Positions 54,401-59,591 of a DNA stretch of 64,000 nucleotides are shown here, in pieces. Source of the DNA: an uncultured Bacteroidales bacterium (GTDB lineage Bacteria; Bacteroidota; Bacteroidia; Bacteroidales; UBA932); contig CAKVAS010000005.1 of NCBI GenBank assembly GCA_934725015.1, forward strand, positions 132,499 through 196,498. The letters are read 5' to 3'. Each line of letters starts with the position of its first letter. The stretch's first letter is position 1. The position numbers and the translations under genes were made by a program. Below the pieces are notes generated by a model. That model saw only the letters and a program-made list of their open reading frames with translations. It had not been told where the DNA came from and did not search any database.

Positions 54401-54916
54401 GCCGAAGCCTGCCACGCCGTTTCCTGCCTGACTGTTGTAGGTCAGCGCGAGGTTCGGGGCGAGTTTCGCATCGGGAACGGTGCTTATCGGGACTGTGTAG
54501 GTGCGGCCTCCGGTCGGGGTTATGTCCGAAGTGTATGGAATATGTCCGGCATCGGTGTTTGGCCCTGCAGCCTTTGTCGGAAGCGAGAGCGGGCGCAGAG
54601 ACGCTGCGGAGGTTTGTGCAGACTGCACTGCGAGTGATCCTGCGGTGACAGAATTCAGCAGGGGGTCTGTGGTGAACTTGTCGGGGCGATACTCAGGAGC
54701 GGGAGAGGGTCTGTAGTCTCCGACTGGAGTGGGAATGTAGGTTGTGGTGACACTGCCGTCGGGGTTCGTCACGACGACGCTGTCGCAGGGAGGCACGGAC
54801 GCCTGCTTCTCCGGAACATTCTGCCAGGTCTGGGCATAGGAAAGAGAAACCGACATTCCCGCGACGAGGAATGTCAGAACATACAACGCTATTTTTAACG
54901 ACCTTTTCATAGCCAA
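48473..54916 (-). CDS. Rhs polymorphic toxin 3 with SpvB-like N-terminus and HHI-type tip
   Basis: 2147 aa. Signal peptide (about 1-29), SpvB-type domain (GGRTYTVPISTVPDAKLAPN; GVAGFGWSLSGLSSIT), VCBS/FG-GAP repeats (DVDDDGTDEIVKVNF, DINGDGLLDIV), YD-repeat shell closely related to Rhs2, and core ending NNPLSYTDPNGEF near residue 1847. A Gly-rich stretch, a Pro-rich linker and a tip of about 110 aa follow. The tip has His2078-His2079 (KIHHILASKHNFGPLVDLLG) and ends VRGYVVDGVPMLGTMYIP, a pattern of some small toxin domains. The second gene of the operon, 7 nt after the DUF3244 gene. Confidence 0.86.
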   Translation of the reverse strand: MAMKRSLKIALYVLTFLVAGMSVSLSYAQTWQNVPEKQASVPPCDSVVVTNPDGSVTTTYIPTPVGDYRPSPAPEYRPDKFTTDPLLNSVTAGSLAVQSAQTSAASLRPLSLPTKAAGPNTDAGHIPYTSDITPTGGRTYTVPISTVPDAKLAPNLALTYNSQAGNGVAGFGWSLSGLSSITMTGKNLYYDGTALAPSIDNKTSVFALDGVRIVNTSVTALEEEYQYETATGHILVKMVKSGEVVKYFEALLPNGSRAVYGFKGNSETRTSYPLTEMTDLHGNVIVVNYHADYDHGVQYWPWDIRLKDKASKEIGRITFSYEINRVDSYHSYYAGQRVSLGRLLKSISVYSGSELLCTYNLTQSFDTIAYSYVLDAIGCTSGDVRLSPLTFTYGNLPLGHQYVPDFQETSDGTYLRQAFTSGSVRYVRGKFMSGNYSDGVIMLPIFDTYAVVATKTHWFKKYYQRNSSYSANQAIIVAPCVGSPVDLTIRADSGFQTIEALDVDDDGTDEIVKVNFNGLDGNYTKLRIKIYKFNGSATALDSTVIDTKVTGVVNDGNQLWSPQRRAFWFGKFDASGGAQLVTISYNTDFRGNGRQSYTSVIDLKTGLCSESKLFDLGNGGEYRLVMADIDGNGITELCNLTASGLDRYSYLASDRTFYKFKTFTGLTYNDLKDQMFFYSDINGDGLLDIVRAPGKDSGNVWRAYCFTGNSFWGYNYEICSRAENDRFMLMDINGDGLADLLKFTINGTKLSFFINHKAGFTKNANISSVTLPKNDGVIPMNLLRYSEPTQFVVVDGFRVMGYKYSDNLSKNRLLTCFEDSYGVTHVNEYEDMSESANVYQKDVSRTYSLASGFSRRSFSANMIYHVKVFPSSNELSSEQTVDNYYTWYDAVYNSKGQGFCGFGKMRCLDYVNRVAAVQTYAPEKRGVLTGSTKALLSRMDNPFETVENTYDSHRTTYGKLNPRLTKSVVTDNLTGLKTTTSTTYGDYDYPSKISVTRRVGTGNIFQETSSYTYSHSVSSSCYLLGLPTKTTVDKTGASVAAKKWRERTTYTYDSRHRLSVRRDYLGECLPEEIRPIRDSLRVQSSGSSVQTLIPPRNLDKTRLVSQTEWTYDDYDNVISEKTARNGATEFLTKSWAYDASHRHVASETDELGRVTRYAGYNRFGKPAHIVNHHGDTTSVSYDSWGNVTGTVTPDGNRSWKRIEWGGAGTYTVTETSDTKPTVVTHYDSFGRKVRTMTRCFDGKWRCVDYEYNTKGQLYRTSLPYRLAQQNDAAPARLWAEYTYDDYGRKTRKRNADGSESSWSYSGATVVETAKGLTRSRTYDAVGNLVKIVDDGGRIEYTLRNDGQPFGVVTGGIATTFSYDAYGRRCRIDDPSAGTQTDTTLWNADGTALRTQTNPNGEIVTNIDKFGRVTKIDRLGEYSTSYAYDAFGRLESETSTNGTGKTYTYDRYDRVLTERETVPDGKWLQKSYAYGKGSRVNSVRYTNQTGDITTENYIWSNGTNTGIVLSEGTVVMRLDEENDLGAPVRVTTGEVSRTYSFTPYGHPAGRKMDDGSLMDFEYAFQFPTGNLYVRQDNTRSLSETFAYDGLNRLTEMEGRKVTYTSYGNVTKVDGVGTMSYGNIPRRPYQMTSLTPDDDSLVPSREQSVSYTCYGRPSRLVEGGKSASFTYNGSGDRVKMLYAEGVSPELTRYYIGGRYEQDIRSGGASTERLYLGGDAYSAPMVLVREGSGSWTPLNIGRDYLGSITHIVTADGTLLAEYSYDPWGRLRDPETQEIYAPGTEPTLYLGRGFTGHEHLPWFGLINMNARLYDPLLCRFLSPDPYVQAPDFTQSFNRYSYGLNNPLSYTDPNGEFVITTALIIGAAIGVAIGAYCGYRIGHSKGATGWEMAGYMIGGGLIGGIAGFAGGAAGAAVGSAIGIGGFAGGAIAGGVGGFVGGFTNGFGMTLLGGGSFSDALKAGGIQALYGGLGGALAGGVAGGLNAAFRHQNFWNGRPLDVPMRPGQVISDKTSPTIREGALEKPADLADFSRSPQDPSPQSPSPQKGLKLPSVEEPMGSNFIPDDLIEQGIAKALSDPNKIHHILASKHNFGPLVDLLGERGLVRTAMYSINGRYPASGFYQLNANIYGYDVWVRGYVVDGVPMLGTMYIP
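49461..49930 (-). repeat. 470-bp block identical to one in rhs2
   Basis: Partner of 40579-41048; encodes about residues 1662-1818 of Rhs3. The block stops at synonymous differences on both sides, with the toxin-specific region beginning about 80 bp downstream, as expected for recombination that swaps C-terminal tips. Confidence 0.85.
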
Positions 54917-54923
54917 AGGGTCT

Positions 54924-55307
54924 TTACCTTATGCTGAATGTCCCTTCTCCATAAAAGTACGGTGACCAGATTACCAAGGTGTAGTTGCCTCCGGTCTCCG
55001 GAGTTCCAAAGGTAACAAAATTATTGTCACCGTCCACCTCTTCCTGATAAATAATCCGACCGAAAGAATCAAATACATAGACCGTCGTCGGCCCGAGCTC
55101 GAAAAGCTGGAGTTCAATCAGCTTCTGGGACGGGAGAATGTACGCCTGAGCATCAGGAAAGAGGTCGCGCCTTATCGGCTGCGTCGGCAAGTCCTTAACA
55201 ATGCGGATGGGTTTCTTTGGAGTGTCGTCAGACTTGTTCCCTGACATGGCATTTCCTGCGAGACCAATCATGGCCGCAAGAAGGATTAAAAGAAATCTTT
55301 TCATCAT
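54924..55307 (-). CDS. DUF3244-like secreted protein
   Basis: About 127 aa from the ATG at 55307 (tandem ATGs, 55307 or 55304). Signal peptide (KRFLLILLAAMIGLAGNAMS) then a small beta-sandwich (PIRIVKDLPTQPIRRDLFPD; LIELQLFELGPTTVYVFDSF; TGGNYTLVIWSP) ending YFYGEGTFSIR, matching the DUF3244 outline. It is the first gene after the operon promoter and immediately precedes rhs3. A longer frame extending upstream crosses the promoter and is rejected. Possible adhesin or C-terminal-strand-like accessory; role unknown. Confidence 0.72.
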   Translation of the reverse strand: MMKRFLLILLAAMIGLAGNAMSGNKSDDTPKKPIRIVKDLPTQPIRRDLFPDAQAYILPSQKLIELQLFELGPTTVYVFDSFGRIIYQEEVDGDNNFVTFGTPETGGNYTLVIWSPYFYGEGTFSIR

Positions 55308-55328
55308 ATTATTGTGTGTTTCAGGCCG

Positions 55329-55360
55329 CAAAGCTATATAGCAAAATTCAATTCTCCAAA
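55329..55360 (-). promoter_or_regulatory. Promoter of the Rhs/pseudopilus operon
   Basis: On the minus strand TAGCTTTG (55336-55329) is a full match to TAnnTTTG, and TTTG (55360-55357) lies 20 bp upstream as -33. The start site would be about 15 nt before the DUF3244 ATG. It is the only clear promoter seen before the 33-kb minus-strand run. Confidence 0.65.
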
Positions 55361-55402
55361 ACAAATGTTTCACCACACAAATCTTTATGTATCAATACGA
55401 TA

Positions 55403-55411
55403 CCCCCCCCC
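55403..55411. repeat. Nine-C homopolymer tract upstream of the operon promoter
   Basis: A run of nine C (nine G on the transcribed strand) about 45 bp upstream of the -33 element, in otherwise AT-rich DNA. Such tracts can vary in length; a regulatory effect is speculative. Confidence 0.5.
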
Positions 55412-55520
55412 GAACATATTTTTCAAAATCGCAAATTTCACTATTTTTGTCATCATAACACACTGCTTACCAATGGCTTGAGTACTAGTTTCCCACTCAA
55501 AAACGACATGAATGTCCAAA

Positions 55521-57218
55521 TCAGTCCATTTCTGCCATCCTTTTACATAAAAAAGTATATATGCTGCCCTTCTCGACCTTCAGCTTGATACGAATCTTGC
55601 TGACATCATTATTAAAAGACGGTCGTTTAAGGTAATGCGTTATCTCCTTGTTGTTCAAACCAATGCAGAACAGGCAGCAACAGCCTATCTCCCATTCAGA
55701 GAGCCGCGACTTCTTCAAATATCTGATAAAGTTCTTATGAGAAACTTTGAAAGCATTGCTTAAAAGCCTAAAAAAGTTTCTCTGGTCGTCCATCAAAGCA
55801 GCAAGTTCCGCAGACGCGACATCATTGAAGGTCTCGGAGACATGAGCCATAAAAAATTTGTTCAGAACCCCAAGAAGCTGCTCAACAGCCTCGCGGACAT
55901 TCTTGTCAAGCCGAGCTTCTTTTCTGATTCGTTCAAGCAAGGCAATACGGTCCAAGGCCTCCTTATACAATTGTTCATACCTGAGCTTTTCATTTTCAAA
56001 CCGTATTTTCTCGGCTTCGGCAAGTTCCATTTCCATCCTATGTCTCTCCTGCTCCAATTTCCGCTCCTTGCAGCTACGAATGAGACGCTCAGTTATGAAG
56101 CCCGCAACAAGCAGCATGATAACACAAAACAGAACAACGATGATTATTGTATATCTCTGTGTTATTACCTTCTGTTCCGATGCGGCACGTTCTTCTATAA
56201 ACTTCGTATCGCTCGCCAATATGCCGATATTCTTGTTGCCGTCATCGGTTATATACTTTCGATAGGATTCCGCAGCCGAGGAATAATCTCCCAATGCTTC
56301 GGAAACAAGCCCGTTCACCCATTGATAAGCCAATTCATGACCGCCATCGTATTTGACATATGCCTCCAAAGCGCGGCGGGAATCCCTGTACTTCCCTTCA
56401 GAACGATAGGCATCAGCGACAATTATCCAATATATGAGAGAACTGTCGGGCACTGCGGAAAGATACTCTTCAATCATGGGACAGACAGAGCCATCATGCC
56501 GTTCCGATTCCGCGGATATGTTTATTGCATAATAAGAACTTTTCTGAGACTCTGAAAGCATATCGAAGTTGTCATACAAGACATCAAGACATTGATGCAA
56601 AACGGATGTATCCTGTATCTCGTTGCATTCCGTAGCAATATTTATGACCGAATCAAAATATCCGGCACCGTCCCCGGCCGCCAGAAAGCACTCGCCGGCC
56701 TTCCTCTCTTCCCTGATTACGGACTCCGAATCGAACAGATGGTTATAGACCGCGCTTTTCGCCCCGTGCAGCCGCCCGAGACACATCAGGTCGTGCGAAG
56801 ATTTCCCGCACCGCTCCGCCTTGACAAACCACTCCATCGCCGCCTCATAATCCCCGGCATTCATGGCGATGCGTCCCCGGTAGTAGTTCATCAGCAGCTT
56901 CTCGTCCGCGCTCCCGTGCCGACGATACCAGGACACAGCCGGAGCGATGACGCTGTCAGTCATGTCATCAATCCAGTTCTTGTCCCGCGCCATTGCAAGG
57001 AGCAGGGCATGACGCGCCCTGAGCGACTTCGTTTTCAGACGCTCATGCCCCATAGTGTCCAGAATCGCCATCGCGCTGTCCGGCCGCTCCTCGATGAACG
57101 AGGCTACATCCTCCAGCGTCCGGCCCGTCTCCGAATCAGCCTCTGAGCAGGACAACAAAACCGCGACAGCACCGCAGACCGCCGCCAATGCCCGAAACAC
57201 AAATTTACTTTCCATCAT
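55521..57218 (-). CDS. Membrane-anchored TPR regulator with C-terminal helix-turn-helix
   Basis: A 565-aa protein. N-terminal lipoprotein-like signal (AVAVLLSCSEA, Cys24), TPR-like helices (about 30-330; e.g. LLMNYYRGRIAMNAGDYEAA, SALGDYSSAAESYRKY-type repeat), a membrane helix (about 355-378, YTIIIVVLFCVIMLLVAGFI), a long coiled coil (about 380-440) and a C-terminal LuxR-like HTH region (SRLSEWEIGCCCLFCIGLNN; KEITHYLKRPSFNNDVSKIR). This layout is common in Bacteroidota regulators. Encoded directly upstream of the Rhs operon, it is a candidate controller of it. Confidence 0.8.
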   Translation of the reverse strand: MMESKFVFRALAAVCGAVAVLLSCSEADSETGRTLEDVASFIEERPDSAMAILDTMGHERLKTKSLRARHALLLAMARDKNWIDDMTDSVIAPAVSWYRRHGSADEKLLMNYYRGRIAMNAGDYEAAMEWFVKAERCGKSSHDLMCLGRLHGAKSAVYNHLFDSESVIREERKAGECFLAAGDGAGYFDSVINIATECNEIQDTSVLHQCLDVLYDNFDMLSESQKSSYYAINISAESERHDGSVCPMIEEYLSAVPDSSLIYWIIVADAYRSEGKYRDSRRALEAYVKYDGGHELAYQWVNGLVSEALGDYSSAAESYRKYITDDGNKNIGILASDTKFIEERAASEQKVITQRYTIIIVVLFCVIMLLVAGFITERLIRSCKERKLEQERHRMEMELAEAEKIRFENEKLRYEQLYKEALDRIALLERIRKEARLDKNVREAVEQLLGVLNKFFMAHVSETFNDVASAELAALMDDQRNFFRLLSNAFKVSHKNFIRYLKKSRLSEWEIGCCCLFCIGLNNKEITHYLKRPSFNNDVSKIRIKLKVEKGSIYTFLCKRMAEMD

Positions 57219-57243
57219 ATCAGTGCCATAATTTCAAGCTCTG

Positions 57244-57274
57244 CAAATATAGCCTTTTCAGCAGAAATACGAAA
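57244..57274 (-). promoter_or_regulatory. Promoter of the TPR/HTH regulator gene
   Basis: TATATTTG (57251-57244, minus strand) matches TAnnTTTG, with TTTC (57274-57271) exactly 19 bp upstream. The start codon lies about 26 nt downstream. Confidence 0.6.
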
Positions 57275-57309
57275 CAGCTCCGCCCACCTTGTCCCGAAAC
57301 AAGACAAAG

Positions 57310-57805
57310 TCATCGTCCTGACCTGAAAATCTCAAGCCATCCGTACCACTGAATCCTGACACACCGCGCCACATCATCATAACGATCCACTCGCCTCAAC
57401 CATTGGGGAATATTCGGGTTCATCCATGAAATAACCTCAACCATCAAGTCATGCAACTGAGTCAAACAAATCCGGATTATCCTTCAAATAGATATACCAT
57501 CTTTTTGTCCCGCCATATATTCCAATTCCCGAATTATGGAATTTCTCAATGTAACTTCAAATACGGACAATACCGGTTCCAATGCTTCCGCCAAACGTAT
57601 ATTCTGCTCATAATGCCTAATCGCCTTTCGTTCATTTCCCGGATATTTATGAAAATAAGGGGACATTCTTGCCACAGAAAATGATTTTTCAAAAAAAATT
57701 TTTGTCAAAAACAAACTTTTTCATACCTTCGCCACGCAGTTCCGGTAGTTCCTCTCCCAGACCTAAGTGCTGGTGAAGAATCCGGGGTTTTTCTTTATAA
57801 CTCAT
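57310..57805 (-). pseudogene. Degenerate Abi-family (abortive-infection type) gene
   Basis: Three minus-strand pieces read as one broken protein. From ATG 57805: MSYKEKPRILHQHLGLGE to DKNFF, where a run of eight T (57698-57691) shifts the frame. Then EKSFSVARMSPYFHKYPG, RHYEQNIRLAEALEPVLSVF and EVTLRNSIIREL, stopping at 57484. Out of frame again: IYLKDNPDLF, and HDLMVEVISWMNPNIPQWLR to a stop at 57310. The start and end resemble Abi-family proteins, but the middle is missing (family about 250-300 aa, here about 165). Probably inactive, unless slippage on T8 restores the first part. Confidence 0.6.
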
Positions 57806-57897
57806 CTGGTCTTAACATAATAAAAAACGCGACATCGGTACGATTATACCCATGTCGCGTTGTGGTTCTCTCTTGGATTCCACGGCCACCAGACCTG
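57806..57897 (-). ncRNA. Structured RNA upstream of the Abi remnant, with its own terminator
   Basis: Minus-strand RNA predicted to start near 57897. Outer helix UCUGGU/ACCAGA (57893-57888 with 57810-57805) encloses a GUGG/CCAC hairpin and a strong hairpin AACGCGACAU/AUGUCGCGUU (57861-57852 with 57835-57826) with inner GGUA/UACC pairing, followed by a U6 run. The outer helix reaches the Abi ATG. An RNA-terminator-toxin layout resembles RNA-antitoxin arrangements reported for Abi proteins; function here is inferred. Confidence 0.5.
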
Positions 57898-57901
57898 CCT
57901 A

Positions 57902-57932
57902 CAAAGTTGGTAATATTTTAAGAAAAATCAAT
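57902..57932 (-). promoter_or_regulatory. Promoter for the structured RNA/Abi remnant
   Basis: CAACTTTG (57909-57902, minus strand) is one mismatch from TAnnTTTG, with ATTG (57932-57929) exactly 19 bp upstream. Confidence 0.45.
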
Positions 57933-57934
57933 AC

Positions 57935-57979
57935 AAACCGGGCGAAAACTTGCTTTTTTTGCAACTTTTCGCCCGGTTT
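57935..57979. terminator. Strong 14-bp inverted repeat upstream of the RNA promoter
   Basis: AAACCGGGCGAAAA (57935-57948) is perfectly complementary to 57966-57979; inside it, TTGC/GCAA pairs around a T-run. It immediately precedes the RNA promoter and may insulate it from transcription of the DUF4143 gene. Confidence 0.5.
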
Positions 57980-58134
57980 ATTTCAAGTACGAGCAAAATA
58001 ATTCACTCATAATCAAAATATTATAATTTTAACACACTTGCAAACCGACCTTCTAAAAATTCATTAATCAGCAACAGCTAATTTTATCGAATACCATGTA
58101 GCGACTGACAAATGAGAAAGACAAGAAAAAAATA

Positions 58135-58195
58135 AATATTCGAAACTGTACTTCAAAATATTTCCGAAATATTCGCAAGTATAGTTTCAAATATT
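58135..58195 (-). terminator. Intrinsic terminator of the DUF4143 ATPase gene
   Basis: Two 29-nt arms (58135-58163 and 58167-58195) pair at 24 positions around a 3-nt loop. On the minus strand the hairpin starts 9 nt after the gene's stop and is followed by TTTATTTTTTTTC, a good U-tract. The rest of 57980-58134 is AT-rich with no gene seen. Confidence 0.65.
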
Positions 58196-58204
58196 TTTCA
58201 CAGA

Positions 58205-59476
58205 CTACGGCTTCAGAAGGTTTATCGGCACGGCATAGACTCCGTCCTTGCGCCGGTAGGCACCGCCGACTGCCGTGAGAACCATAAGGAAGGACGGGGT
58301 CTTTTCTTCGCTCTTGGAGTCAATCTTTGCCTTCAGCAGTTTCAAAGAGTTCGCTCCGGCCTCAATCAAGTCATCACCGCCGAGCTTTATCTCAACCGCG
58401 CCCCAGGAACCGTTCGCCATGTGGATGACCGCATCGCATTCCAGGCCGGCATTATCCCGGTAATGCATGACTTCCCCGCCATACACGCCGGCATATATCC
58501 TCAGGTCGCGGACAGCCATATCCTCAAAGAACAGCCCGAAACTCTCAAGGTCGCGCAGCAGGTCGTCAGGCTCCACGCCCAAGGCCCGGCACGCTATGGA
58601 AGTGTCCGTGAAATGCCTTGTAGGCGTCGAGCGAATGGAGGTTTTGGAACGGATATTCGGATTCCACGCAGGCATATCCTCTATGACATACAAGTCCTTC
58701 AATGCCTCCATATAGTCGTCGAATGTCTTGGCGTCCATTGTCCGTTCGTTGCTCTGCCGCACATCGGCAATTATGGTCGAGACGGCCGCCTCGGTCGAGA
58801 TGTGGCGGGCATAGCTGCGAAGAATCATCCTGAGAATCTCAGGGTTCTTGTTGCGGAAGCGCTCGTTCTCACAGTCCTCAAACACAAAAAGCCCGTTGTA
58901 ATAGTTCTTCGTTATCTCCAGCGCAATGTCCTTTTTGGCAAGCACGGAAACAGGCCAGCCTCCGCGACATATCAGGCGTGCAACTTCCCCAAGAGTGAAA
59001 TCCTCATTCATATCCCAAGGCTCCTCCCCTTTTCCAGAGAACAAATCGCCGAGAGAAACAGTTCCCTTGGACTCCTTCGATTCCCACAGGCTCATCGGAC
59101 GCATCCTGACAGGAGTGATTCTACCCGCGCCGCTATGATGAACCTCCGTCTTGTCCGCAGGCGTAGAACTGCCGGTAAGGATATATTTCCCGAACTCATA
59201 TTTGAAATCAAGGTCATCCTTTATCTGATTCCATATATCAGGAGCCTTCTGCCACTCGTCAATAAGCCTCGGATTCTCCCCCGCCAGAACAGCCTTCGGA
59301 TTCATCCTCGCCATCGCAATCGCCTGCCTCGTGTTCAGTTTGACAAAACTCTTCTGAAACCTCATGCAAGTCGTGGTTTTCCCACAGAATTTCGGCCCGG
59401 CCACGACAATCGCTCCTGAAGTCCTGAGCTTCAGTTCAATCTCTTTCTCTACCAGTCTTTCGTAATACATACGCAT
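58205..59476 (-). CDS. ATP-binding protein, AAA/DUF4143 family
   Basis: A 423-aa cytoplasmic protein. P-loop VAGPKFCGKTTT near residues 25-36, Walker B-like LIDEWQKAPDIW, sensor-like YILTGSSTPA, and a C-terminal DUF4143 region with a nuclease-like segment (AVIHMANGSWGAVEIKLGGD: Asp, Glu and Lys as in restriction-endonuclease folds). Common in Bacteroidota; role unknown, often suspected in stress or defence. The gene is monocistronic, with its own promoter, operator-like repeats and terminator. Start 59476 or 59470. Confidence 0.87.
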   Translation of the reverse strand: MRMYYERLVEKEIELKLRTSGAIVVAGPKFCGKTTTCMRFQKSFVKLNTRQAIAMARMNPKAVLAGENPRLIDEWQKAPDIWNQIKDDLDFKYEFGKYILTGSSTPADKTEVHHSGAGRITPVRMRPMSLWESKESKGTVSLGDLFSGKGEEPWDMNEDFTLGEVARLICRGGWPVSVLAKKDIALEITKNYYNGLFVFEDCENERFRNKNPEILRMILRSYARHISTEAAVSTIIADVRQSNERTMDAKTFDDYMEALKDLYVIEDMPAWNPNIRSKTSIRSTPTRHFTDTSIACRALGVEPDDLLRDLESFGLFFEDMAVRDLRIYAGVYGGEVMHYRDNAGLECDAVIHMANGSWGAVEIKLGGDDLIEAGANSLKLLKAKIDSKSEEKTPSFLMVLTAVGGAYRRKDGVYAVPINLLKP

Positions 59477-59490
59477 CAGTTTTATGACGG

Positions 59491-59520
59491 CAAAGTTAGA
59501 TAAATTCCCATGATTTTCAA
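59491..59520 (-). promoter_or_regulatory. Promoter of the DUF4143 ATPase gene
   Basis: TAACTTTG (59498-59491) fully matches TAnnTTTG; TTG (59520-59518) is exactly 19 bp upstream. The -33 element lies inside the first 23-bp direct repeat. The leader is very short. Confidence 0.65.
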
Positions 59521-59569
59521 TAGAAAATTCCCATGATTTTCAATAGAAAATTCCCATGATTTTCAATTT
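59502..59569 (-). repeat. Three 23-bp direct repeats overlapping the DUF4143 promoter
   Basis: The 19-bp core AATTCCCATGATTTTCAAT is repeated three times (59503-59521, 59526-59544, 59549-59567) with 23-bp period, about two helix turns. The first copy covers the promoter spacer and -33. The phasing suggests cooperative binding of a regulator, perhaps the encoded protein itself; no spacers of CRISPR size exist. Confidence 0.75.
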
Positions 59570-59591
59570 AGACGGAAATAGAGAAAGGGAA

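Noticed and set aside
57484..57714. Intact small gene of 76 codons
   Set aside because: Its start is only a TTG inside a frame-shifted Abi remnant; matching sequence continues in other frames on both sides.
57719..57900. tRNA or tmRNA in the gene-free stretch
   Set aside because: No cloverleaf, T-loop GTTCRA or CCA end; helices fit a different multi-branched RNA.
59502..59569. CRISPR-like short repeats
   Set aside because: Direct repeats with only 3-4 nt between cores and no spacers; they fit an operator better.
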